Assembly (NCBI GenBank): GCA_016177515.1
Contig: JACOUZ010000189.1
Span: 1-12,766, forward strand
Length of the DNA stretch: 12,766 nt
Source of the DNA: Acidobacteriota bacterium
GTDB taxonomy: Bacteria; Acidobacteriota; Polarisedimenticolia; Gp22-AA2
Direction: 5' to 3'
Within the stretch, counting starts at the first letter, position 1. Each line of letters opens with the position of its first letter. A model generated the notes under the pieces. That model searched no databases. It saw only the letters and a program-made list of their open reading frames with translations, and was not told the DNA's origin. The position numbers and the translations under genes are program-made. Positions 6,199-12,766 of the stretch are shown in pieces.

Positions 6199-6858
6199 CT
6201 ACTTCGGCTGCGGGACCGTGCGCATGTAGGGCTTGGGCGCCTTCCATCCACCCGGAAACCGCTGCCTGGCCTCTTCCTCGCTCACCGAGGGAACGATGAT
6301 CACGTCCTGTCCCTGCTTCCAGTTCACCGGCGTGGCCACCTTGTGCTTCGCGGTGAGCTGGATGGAATCCAGCAGGCGCAGGACCTCGTCGAAATTGCGC
6401 CCGGAGCTCATGGGATAGGTCAGCATGGCCTTGACCTTCTTGTCGGGGCCGATGATGAACACGGAGCGGATCGTCGCGTTGTCCTGGGCCGTGCGTCCCT
6501 TGGCGTCCCCGCCGGCGTTGGGGTGGATCATGTCGTAGAGCTTCGCGACCTTGAGATCCGAATCGCCGATGAGCGGGTAGTTGACGGCATGTCCCTGGGT
6601 CTCCTCGATGTCCCTGGACCATCGCCCGTGGTCCTCGACCGAGTCGATGCTCAGCCCGATGACCTTGCAGTTCCGCTTCTCGAACTGCGGCTTCAGGCCG
6701 GCCATGTAACCCAGCTCGGTCGTGCACACCGGCGTGAAGTCCTTCGGATGCGAGAACAGGATGGCCCATCCGTTCCCGATCCAGTCGTGGAAGTTGATCG
6801 TGCCCTGGGTTGTTTGAGCGGTGAAACTGGGGGCCTCGTCCCCTATGCGCAGAGCCAT
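6199..6858 (-). CDS. 1-Cys peroxiredoxin (Prx6/AhpC-TSA family)
   Basis: A 219-residue thiol peroxidase that reduces hydrogen peroxide and organic peroxides in the cytoplasm. The start at ATG 6858 is fixed by a full AGGAGGT 5 nt upstream; longer in-frame extension would add 24 residues without family similarity. The N-terminal thioredoxin-fold signature is intact: GDEAPSFTAQTTQG (6-19), WAILFSHPKDFTPVCTTE (31-48) with the peroxidatic Cys45 in the PVCTTE motif. The only other Cys (64, in KRNCKVIGLS) is not at a resolving position, which with the long C-terminal domain (AKHKVATPVNWKQGQDVIIV, then FPGGWKAPKPYMRTVPQPK) makes it Prx6-type. IGLSIDSVEDHGRW and YPLIGDSDLKVAKLYDMIHP are family hallmarks. 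It stands alone, divergent from the radical SAM-STAS gene (239 nt between starts). Confidence 0.96.
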   Translation of the reverse strand: MALRIGDEAPSFTAQTTQGTINFHDWIGNGWAILFSHPKDFTPVCTTELGYMAGLKPQFEKRNCKVIGLSIDSVEDHGRWSRDIEETQGHAVNYPLIGDSDLKVAKLYDMIHPNAGGDAKGRTAQDNATIRSVFIIGPDKKVKAMLTYPMSSGRNFDEVLRLLDSIQLTAKHKVATPVNWKQGQDVIIVPSVSEEEARQRFPGGWKAPKPYMRTVPQPK

Positions 6859-6863
6859 CGTAC

Positions 6864-6870
6864 ACCTCCT
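6864..6870 (-). promoter_or_regulatory. Strong ribosome-binding site of the peroxiredoxin gene
   Basis: AGGAGGT on the minus strand lies 5 nt before the ATG at 6858, the best Shine-Dalgarno match in the window. It decides the start and suggests high translation. Confidence 0.85.
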
Positions 6871-7097
6871 GCCAGATTGACTCGATAAAGATGCCCGGGT
6901 GCCCACGAACCGACGGAGCGCCCCGGCCACCTTCCGGCCGGCTCCGTCCGCATCGACGGCCCCGAGCGATGCCCTGGGAATACCCCTGGATCATACCCCC
7001 GGGCCCCGCCGGCGCGGACGCGATTCTTAACAGACCTGTGTATCCATCAAAGAGCCGGCGTTGTGATACCCTCTGCCGTCCGTCGAGGGGGACACGC

Positions 7098-9044
7098 ATG
7101 CCAACCAGAGAGAATTCCGCCACCAGGATCCTGCTGACCAGCGTCTGCCGTCCTCTGGGGGAGAGGCACGGTGACGGGCCCAGCGTGGGGTACGAGCTCC
7201 TGTTCGGTCAGGTGACCCGGGCCCAGGGGCTCTTCAGCCCGCGGGCCAACCACATCCATTTCTCGCTCGAGTACATCGCCGAGAACCTGGAGGCGCCGGC
7301 CACCGTCCTTCAGTACCCGTCCATGGCGGAGCTCGTCCGCGAGCTGAGGAAGGGATACGACTACGTCGGCGTGTCGTTTCTACTGGCGACCTTCCACCGC
7401 ATGAAGGAAGTCGTCGCCCTGATCCGGGAGCACGCGCCGTCTTCGCGGATCGTCCTGGGAGGCTACGGCACCGTCCTCAACGACGAGGTCCTCGCCCCCT
7501 TCGCCGACCACGTCTGTCGCGAGGAGGGCGTCGGCTTCTTCAGACGGCTCCTGGGAGAGCCCGCGATTGCCATGCCCTACGGACATCCGCTCATCGTCAG
7601 CCGGATGCGCGTCTTCGGCAGGGAAGCGTCGCGCACCGGCATGGTGTTCGCCGGCCTCGGATGTCCCAACGGCTGCGACTTCTGCTGCACCTCCTATTTC
7701 TTCAAGCGCAAGCACGTCCGCCTGCTGCCCACCGGCCGGGACATCTATCGCGTCATCGAGCGCTACCTCGAGATCGAGCCGGGGATGTCGATCGTCGTCC
7801 TGGACGAGGATTTCCTGCTCAACCGGAAGCGGGCCATGGAGTTCCGGGACTGCGTCCTTGCGGGCGGAAGGCCGCTGTCGATCTTCGCGTTCGCCAGCGT
7901 GCGCGCCATCAGCCAGTACACGGTGACGCAGATCCTCGAGATGGGCATCGACGGGCTGTGGATCGGCTACGAGGGCACCCGTTCCGGGTTCGCCAAGCAG
8001 TCGGGCAGGCCCGTGGAGGAGATCTTCGCGGAGTTCCGCGAGCACGGCATCGGCATTCTGGCCTCGATGATCGTCGGGCTCCCTTACCAGACGCCGGAGA
8101 TCATCGACGCGGAGCTGTCGGGCCTCCTGGCCCTGAAGCCAAACCTGACCCAGTTCCTGATCTACGGACCGACCCCCGGGACCCCGTTCTTCGATCGCAT
8201 CATGAAGGAGGGGCTGCTGCACCGGGAATTGGCCGAGGACCCCGAGGCCTATTACCGCAAGTGCAGCGGCTTCGCGGCGATGGTCGCGCATCCGGCCATG
8301 GGGCCGGAGGCGATCGAGGCGGCGCAGGCCCGCTGCTTCAGGGAGGACTTCAAGAGGCTCGGGCCCTCCATCTATCGCTCCGTCGAAACCTGGCTCCTGG
8401 GATACCTGAGATTGAAAGATTCCAGCAGCCTCTTCCTGCGGAAAAAGGCCGCCCGCTTCGCGTCCGAGATCCGCAAGGCCTACCCCGCGTTCCTTGCGGG
8501 CAGGCTGTTCGGACCGACCCCCGGCGTCCGCAGAGGGATCGCCGATCTCGAGGCCCGCATCCACCGGGCCCTCGGACGGCCCACGTGGGTCGAGCGCTTC
8601 CAGTCGATCGCGGCCGTCGGCTTCGCGGCCTGGACCGGCCTCACCCTGAGGCTCGGCCTCTTCCAGCATCCGCGGCTCATCCGGCACACCTTCCGCATGC
8701 CGGAGGAGTCACGGCCGGCGGGCGCCTGGCATCATCTGAAGAGACAGACCCCCGCGGCCCACCAGGTGGAAGTGGAGCTCCGCCCCGAGTCCACGGTCTG
8801 GGTGCGCGTCAGGGGAAGACTCGCGGCCGCCGGCGCGGAAAGGCTCGTGGCGGATCTGCGCGAGGCGCTGAGGCGCACGGAGGACCGGCTGATCCTGGAC
8901 CTCCGCCGTCTGCTCCACGCCGATCCCCATGCCGCCGAGCATCTCGCCGAAGGACTTAGGGCCTACCGCGACCGCATCCGCGTCGTCATGCCCCGCACCG
9001 GGGAGTTCGCCGCGCTGGCCGCCGTCCTCGCCCTGTACAGGTAG
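7098..9044 (+). CDS. B12-type radical SAM protein with C-terminal STAS-like domain
   Basis: A 648-residue protein with substrate unknown. The ATG at 7098 is preceded by GAGGGGG at good spacing; the open frame extends upstream to 6891 but that part is intergenic-like. Domain order: B12-binding-like Rossmann domain (about 10-155), with YDYVGVSFLLATFHRMKEVV (87-106) and RIVLGGYGTVLND (117-129) but no DxHxxG ligand motif. The radical SAM core has cluster C189-xxx-C193-xx-C196 (GCPNGCDFC, with an adjacent Cys197), IVVLDEDFLLN (232-242), IDGLWIGYEG (284-293) and ASMIVGLPYQT (322-332). A helical, basic linker follows (about 430-550). Residues 556-648 read as a STAS/SpoIIAA-like fold: VEVELRPESTVWVRVRGRL, then LVADLREALRRTEDRLILDL. 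The site of the phospho-serine loop (DSSG in SpoIIAA) is here ADPHAA (608-613), so it should not be phosphorylated. It ends 22 nt from the convergent kelch gene. Confidence 0.9.
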   Translation: MPTRENSATRILLTSVCRPLGERHGDGPSVGYELLFGQVTRAQGLFSPRANHIHFSLEYIAENLEAPATVLQYPSMAELVRELRKGYDYVGVSFLLATFHRMKEVVALIREHAPSSRIVLGGYGTVLNDEVLAPFADHVCREEGVGFFRRLLGEPAIAMPYGHPLIVSRMRVFGREASRTGMVFAGLGCPNGCDFCCTSYFFKRKHVRLLPTGRDIYRVIERYLEIEPGMSIVVLDEDFLLNRKRAMEFRDCVLAGGRPLSIFAFASVRAISQYTVTQILEMGIDGLWIGYEGTRSGFAKQSGRPVEEIFAEFREHGIGILASMIVGLPYQTPEIIDAELSGLLALKPNLTQFLIYGPTPGTPFFDRIMKEGLLHRELAEDPEAYYRKCSGFAAMVAHPAMGPEAIEAAQARCFREDFKRLGPSIYRSVETWLLGYLRLKDSSSLFLRKKAARFASEIRKAYPAFLAGRLFGPTPGVRRGIADLEARIHRALGRPTWVERFQSIAAVGFAAWTGLTLRLGLFQHPRLIRHTFRMPEESRPAGAWHHLKRQTPAAHQVEVELRPESTVWVRVRGRLAAAGAERLVADLREALRRTEDRLILDLRRLLHADPHAAEHLAEGLRAYRDRIRVVMPRTGEFAALAAVLALYR

Positions 9045-9066
9045 GAACCCGTCGTCACCCGGGGGG

Positions 9067-12000
9067 TCAGGGACAGGCGCGACCCAGAAGCGGGACGCCG
9101 CTCGAGCTGAAGCCGAGGGGGCCCGTGCCGAGCACGCCGGGGCAGGAGTTCTCGGCGCGTACCAGGTAGAAGAAGCCTTCTCCGACGGCAGGCAGGCCGG
9201 CGTCTGACGCCGAGGTGTCGGACGGGTCGTCGCTCTCGACGCAGGTGGCGCCGGCCAGGAAATCGCCGGGGGCCGCGGAGCGCAGCGTGTCGTAGCGCTC
9301 GGCGCCGCCGCCCGCGGGCGGGTTCCAGGTGAGAAGCGCCGGGTCGGACCCCTGGACCTCGAGGCCGGTCACCTCGGCCGGAGTTCCCTGGACGGCGCCG
9401 TTGGCGTCGTCGCAGTCGCCCGCGCACTCCGACACGCCGTCGGCGTCGTCGTCCATCTCGTTGGTGCCGGCCAGGGACGGCCACGCCGGATCGGAGCAAT
9501 CGTTGTTGCGGCCGTCACCGCAGAACTGGGGCGCGCCGGGGTAGACCGCCGCATCCGCGTCGTCGCAGTCGGCCGCGCAGACGGAAAAGCCGTCCCGGTC
9601 GGAGTCGGGGGAAGGGACGGCCGCCGCGGCGCCGTACCAGGCGACCTGCGGGTCCCGGGCGAGATAGACGAGATCGCCGGTGTACTGCTCGCCTCCGCGG
9701 ACGATCATCGCGGTGCCGATCCAGACGGCGGTGTGCAGGTCGCGCTCCTCCGGCGCGCCGGTCGTCGTGGTGGGAGCCCACGCGTCGGCATCCGGATCGT
9801 AGCGGCCGCCCGAGTTCGTCGAGTAGACATAGAACCCGGATTCGTATGCCCCGCCCCAGACGATCATCTCGCGCCCGGTCCAGACGGCCGTGTGCCACAA
9901 CCGGCCGAAGGGGGCCCCGGCCGTCGTGGTCGGGGTCCAGGAATCCGCGAGCGGGTCGTACCGTCCGCCCGTGTCGAGGGCCGCGCCGCCGTACCCGCCC
10001 CAGACGATCATGCCGCTCCCGGTCCAGACCGCGGTGTGGTAGGCGCGCGCCGAGGGGGCGTTGAGCGGCGAGGTCGGCGACCAGGTGTCGAGGGCCGGGT
10101 CGTACCGTCCGCCCGTGTTCGTTCCGAGGTAGCCGCCCTCGTCCCCGCCCCAGACGATCATCGCGCGTCCGGTCCAGACCGCTGTGTGGTAGGCGCGGGG
10201 CGACGGCGCGCCGGCCAGCGACGCCGGCGACCAGGTGTCGGAGGCCGGGTCGTACCGTCCGCCCGTGTTCGTGCTCTGGTAGTCGCCCACCTCCCCGCCC
10301 CAGACGATCATGTCGCGTCCGGTCCAGACCGCGGTGTGGTAGGCGCGGGGCGCCGGCGCGCCGGCCAGCGACGTCGGCGACCAGGTGTCGGAGGCCGGGT
10401 CGTACCGACCGCCGGTGTCGAGGGGTCCGCCGGCGTCCTCCCCGCCCCAGACGACCATCTCCTGCCCGGTCCAGACGGCCGTGTGGTAGAAGCGAGGCGA
10501 GGGGGCGTTCGCGAGCGCAGTGGGCGTCCAGGCGTCCAGCAGGGGGTCGTAACGTCCGCCGCTGCTGTCGGTCGTGCCGCCCCAGACGATCATCTCGCTG
10601 CCGGTCCAGACGGCGGTGTGCGCGGCGCGCTGTGATGGGCTGGAAGGCGTGGCGTTCGTGGGCGTCCAGGAATCGGTCGAGGGATCGTAACGTCCGCCGC
10701 TGCTGTCCCCTCGACCACCCCAGACGATCATCCGGCCGTCCGCCCAGACGGCGGAGTGCCTGCCCCGGGGGGCGGGGGCGCCGTCCAAAGACGTCGGCGT
10801 CCAGGCGTCGGCCACGGGATCGTAGAGAGCTCCGGTGTTGAAAGCCTCGGAAGGAGGCGGTCCGGAGAAGTCGTATCCTCCCCAGACGATCATCCGGCTG
10901 CCGGTCCAGACGGCGGTGTGATAGTACCGGTTGAGCGGGGCGCTGCCGGGATTGGTGGGCCGCCACGTGTCGGTGGCCGGGTTGTACCTCCCGCCTCCGG
11001 GGGCGTAGCCGCCGCTGGAGCCTCCCCAGACGATCATCTCTGTCCCGGTCCAGACTGCGGTGGCCAGACGACGGGGTCTGGGCGCGTCGAGCAGGGATGT
11101 CTGCCGCCAGGTGTCGGTAGCCGGGTTGTACACGCCGCCCGCGGAGGTCAAGTCCCCGCCCCAGACGATCATTTCGGACCCAGTCCAGACCGCGGTGTGA
11201 TAGAAGCCGAGGATTGGAGCGTCGACCAGCGAGGTCGCCGACCAGGTGTCGCTCTCCGGATCGTAACGGCCGCCGGTGTTGAGGCGCGCCCCACCACCCG
11301 CCCAGCCGCCCCACACGATCATCTCCTGTCCGGTCCATACAGCCGTGTGGCCGTAGCGCTTTGACGGAGCGTCGACGAGCGAGGTCGCCGTCCAGGCATT
11401 GGAGACCGGGTCGTACCGGCCGCCGGTTGTCAGGATCGTTCCCGGGCCGAAGCCCCCCCAGACGATCATCTCCGAGCCGGTCCAGACGGCCGTGTGGTCG
11501 GTGCGGCCGGCAGGGGCCCCGGCCTGTGGCATGGGGCGCCAGGCATCGGTGAGGGGGTCATAAAGCGCGCCGGTGTCGAGGTCGCTTCCTCCCCAGACGA
11601 TCATCTCCGAGCCGGTCCAGACGGCGGTGTGACCGGAGCGGGGGGCGGGTGGAACGCTGGTCTCCCCGGCGCCCCAGATGTCTTGAAGTTCACACGGGGA
11701 GGCGGCCACGTCGACATCCGCGGGTGTGGCGTCGAGAGTCGGGCCCGGCCCGTCATCAGCGCGCGGGCCGGGCTCCGGCAGCCTATGGAGGGATTCGGCC
11801 ACTTCATGGGCGAGGGCCGGATCGAACTCGCGCCGCGCCTCCTCCCAGCATGTCTCCCAGTCCTGCCGCGGCACGCCGGCGGGCGCCCCGGAGAAATGAC
11901 CGCGCGCCAGCCGGTCGGCCAGCGCCGCCCGCACGAAGGTCTCCTGGATCAGAAAAGTGTCGTTGCCGAGGGCCTCGTAGATCGCTCTCAGCCGCTCGGG

Positions 12001-12351
12001 GAATCGAGTATTCGCGGCGATCCGCTCCAGCTCGCGCCGCAGCGCCCCGGCGCTGATGGGGGACCTCCAGAGCCTCGCGAGGGCGACCGACTGCGACAGG
12101 TAGGTCCGCACCTTGCGATCGAGCAGGTGGCGGGGGACCGCCTCCTCGAAGGGTCGGGCGGTGCCCATCCTGCCCGAGTGATAAACGCGCTCGATGGCGC
12201 GCTGGGCCAGAAGCCGCTGCTCGAAAGAGAGCGTGCGCTCGCCGTCCCGAGGAGGGCCGGGCACCGCAGGCTCCGTCAGGGTGTAAGGACCGATGGCGCC
12301 GAGAGTCAGCGCAAATGACGCGAGGATGGCGAGCCGTCCGAGCCGCATCAT
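9067..12351 (-). CDS. Large exported kelch-repeat protein with MopE-type and Fn3-like C-terminus
   Basis: A 1094-residue exported protein. I start at the ATG at 12351 (a second ATG follows directly); it gives a signal peptide (RLGRLAILASFALTLGAIG). Residues about 35-190 form a helical domain (SFEQRLLAQRAIERVYHSGR, later LRAIYEALGNDTFLIQETF) that I associate with the N-termini of similar secreted proteins in Acidobacteriota; it is somewhat like a SurA-type chaperone N-domain. Residues 241 to about 915 hold 13 good and one degenerate kelch-type unit (HTAVWTGSEMIVWGG...GGRYDP..D.W.PTS..GAP), enough for two seven-bladed propellers. Residues 916-988 contain Asp/Cys motifs of the MopE metal-binding type (DSDRDGFSVCAADCDDADA, VYPGAPQFCGDGRNNDC, then DDDADGVSECAGDCDDANG). 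The rest (990-1094) is Fn3-like, LLTWNPPAGGGAERYDTLRS onward. Likely secreted or surface-attached, binding calcium or copper and a ligand; function unknown. Confidence 0.9.
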   Translation of the reverse strand: MMRLGRLAILASFALTLGAIGPYTLTEPAVPGPPRDGERTLSFEQRLLAQRAIERVYHSGRMGTARPFEEAVPRHLLDRKVRTYLSQSVALARLWRSPISAGALRRELERIAANTRFPERLRAIYEALGNDTFLIQETFVRAALADRLARGHFSGAPAGVPRQDWETCWEEARREFDPALAHEVAESLHRLPEPGPRADDGPGPTLDATPADVDVAASPCELQDIWGAGETSVPPAPRSGHTAVWTGSEMIVWGGSDLDTGALYDPLTDAWRPMPQAGAPAGRTDHTAVWTGSEMIVWGGFGPGTILTTGGRYDPVSNAWTATSLVDAPSKRYGHTAVWTGQEMIVWGGWAGGGARLNTGGRYDPESDTWSATSLVDAPILGFYHTAVWTGSEMIVWGGDLTSAGGVYNPATDTWRQTSLLDAPRPRRLATAVWTGTEMIVWGGSSGGYAPGGGRYNPATDTWRPTNPGSAPLNRYYHTAVWTGSRMIVWGGYDFSGPPPSEAFNTGALYDPVADAWTPTSLDGAPAPRGRHSAVWADGRMIVWGGRGDSSGGRYDPSTDSWTPTNATPSSPSQRAAHTAVWTGSEMIVWGGTTDSSGGRYDPLLDAWTPTALANAPSPRFYHTAVWTGQEMVVWGGEDAGGPLDTGGRYDPASDTWSPTSLAGAPAPRAYHTAVWTGRDMIVWGGEVGDYQSTNTGGRYDPASDTWSPASLAGAPSPRAYHTAVWTGRAMIVWGGDEGGYLGTNTGGRYDPALDTWSPTSPLNAPSARAYHTAVWTGSGMIVWGGYGGAALDTGGRYDPLADSWTPTTTAGAPFGRLWHTAVWTGREMIVWGGAYESGFYVYSTNSGGRYDPDADAWAPTTTTGAPEERDLHTAVWIGTAMIVRGGEQYTGDLVYLARDPQVAWYGAAAAVPSPDSDRDGFSVCAADCDDADAAVYPGAPQFCGDGRNNDCSDPAWPSLAGTNEMDDDADGVSECAGDCDDANGAVQGTPAEVTGLEVQGSDPALLTWNPPAGGGAERYDTLRSAAPGDFLAGATCVESDDPSDTSASDAGLPAVGEGFFYLVRAENSCPGVLGTGPLGFSSSGVPLLGRACP
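9388..9606 (-). other. MopE-type Asp/Cys metal-binding repeats (domain)
   Basis: Two tandem units of the DxDxDG...C..DCDD...A kind within the kelch protein: the first runs from DSDRDG to the VYPGAP and NNDC segment, the second from DDDADG to DCDDANG. The second lacks its PGA/NNDC half. Such motifs are proposed metal-binding elements of secreted proteins; the ion is not determined by sequence. Confidence 0.7.
9612..11631 (-). repeat. Array of 14 kelch-type units (about 45-54 codons each)
   Basis: Each unit opens with HTAVWTG..MIVWGG and continues with a variable loop, GGRYDP, a Trp and a Pro-rich end. Thirteen are well kept and the last (near 9735) is degenerate, with WGG changed to RGG and no GGRYDP. 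The three units starting at 10485, 10338 and 10188 are nearly identical in DNA, with period 147-150 bp, showing recent duplication. Confidence 0.88.
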
Positions 12352-12607
12352 GGGAGGCTCTCTCGGACGATTACCTGGGGCCGCCGCCGGCAGGTCGGAA
12401 ACCGGCCGCCGCTCCACATCCGACCCGGGAAATATACCTCCATTCGGACGTCCGGCCGCATGAAAGTTCCCCGGCGATCATTCAGAACGAGATGCTGCAG
12501 GCCGCGCCCAGGCTATGAAGCGCAGCCGGTCCTCGAACGTGCCCCATGGGTGAAAACGTCCGGGAGTGTTTTTGACTGCGGTAGAAAAATGCCGTCCTCT
12601 TCCCGGC
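12352..12607. promoter_or_regulatory. Divergent intergenic region between the kelch gene and the DUF4143 ATPase gene
   Basis: 256 bases without a gene, carrying the promoters of two divergent genes. On the minus strand a good -10 box TATATT (12431-12436) sits about 80 nt before the kelch ATG but lacks a clear -35. A perfect palindrome CGGACGTCCG (12445-12454) lies just upstream of it and could be an operator. On the plus strand TTGACT (12572-12577) begins 36 nt before the ATPase ATG without a recognisable -10. Nothing else is evident. Confidence 0.35.
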
Positions 12608-12766
12608 ATGCGGACGCTCCCCCGCTATCTGGCCCCCCAGGTCAAGCGCGATCTGAAGCGCAAGATGGTCTTCGTCGCCGGCCCAAGACAGCTCGGCAAG
12701 ACGACCCTGGCGCGGGCGCTGCCCGGCGCCCGGGAGGGCTACCTCCACTGGGACGTCGCCGAGCAC
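12608..12766 (+). CDS. DUF4143-family AAA ATPase, N-terminal fragment
   Basis: The first 53 residues of an ATP-binding protein cut by the right edge. MRTLPRYLAPQVKRDLKRKM (1-20) followed by VFVAGPRQLGKTTLARALPG (21-40) is the hallmark opening of the AAA_14/DUF4143 family, with Walker A GPRQLGKTT at 25-33. The TYR/Trp-containing GYLHWDVAEH segment (44-53) is the usual next strand. Members are ATPases found scattered in bacteria and archaea, of unclear function. The ATG at 12608 matches the family's usual N-terminus, but no Shine-Dalgarno sequence is visible. The minus-strand reading of this stretch is a shadow. Confidence 0.85.
   Translation, partial: MRTLPRYLAPQVKRDLKRKMVFVAGPRQLGKTTLARALPGAREGYLHWDVAEH

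Noticed and set aside
7380..8687. 435-codon minus frame opposite the radical SAM-STAS gene
   Set aside because: Asp/Glu/Arg/Gly-rich shadow with no motifs.
9515..11338. 607-codon minus frame within the kelch gene
   Set aside because: Arg/Asp/Leu-rich repeats are the kelch units read in the wrong frame.
9612..11631. Regularly spaced repeats considered as a CRISPR array
   Set aside because: The period is 147-150 bp, the repeats are coding and in frame, and no short repeat/unique spacer pattern exists.
12482..12766. 94-codon minus frame at the right edge
   Set aside because: Antisense to the DUF4143 ATPase start, whose Walker A motif is clear.

Overview
The window is GC-rich (roughly 65-70% by eye), with long antisense shadow ORFs, and reads as a chromosomal stretch from a high-GC, probably Acidobacteriota-like or related deep-branching environmental Gram-negative bacterium. 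This is inferred from the periplasmic adaptor/TolC pair and from the large secreted kelch/MopE-type protein with an N-terminal helical domain. No 16S or other marker gene is present to prove it.

Layout. 1-2082 (minus): a metal-type RND efflux operon, read as small Cys-rich exported protein -> TolC/CzcC-type outer-membrane factor -> periplasmic adaptor (cut by the left edge; the pump itself would lie beyond it). 2127-4772 (minus): a SAM-dependent methyltransferase downstream of a B12-binding radical SAM protein. 5012-5820 (plus): a compact run of cold-shock protein, RRM RNA-binding protein and small highly charged protein behind a recognisable sigma70-like promoter. 5845-6147 (plus): a degraded nucleotidyltransferase-like fragment. 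6199-6858 (minus): a 1-Cys peroxiredoxin. 7098-9044 (plus): a second B12-type radical SAM protein, unusual in carrying a C-terminal STAS-like domain. 9067-12351 (minus): a 1094-residue exported protein with 14 kelch-like units, MopE-type Asp/Cys motifs and an Fn3-like end. 12608-12766 (plus): the start of a DUF4143-family ATPase, cut by the right edge.

How the genes relate. The efflux operon is a clear functional unit. The csp-RRM-charged protein trio looks like an RNA-chaperone/cold-response operon. The two radical SAM genes differ in architecture and are not duplicates of each other; their substrates cannot be read from the sequence. The most unusual items are the radical SAM-STAS fusion, the Cys-rich protein leading the efflux operon from an almost leaderless promoter, the csp-RRM operon, and the 14-unit kelch protein with near-identical 150-bp internal units. 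No CRISPR array, insertion sequence, tRNA or rRNA was seen. No gene-free stretch exceeds 300 bases; the longest is 12352-12607.
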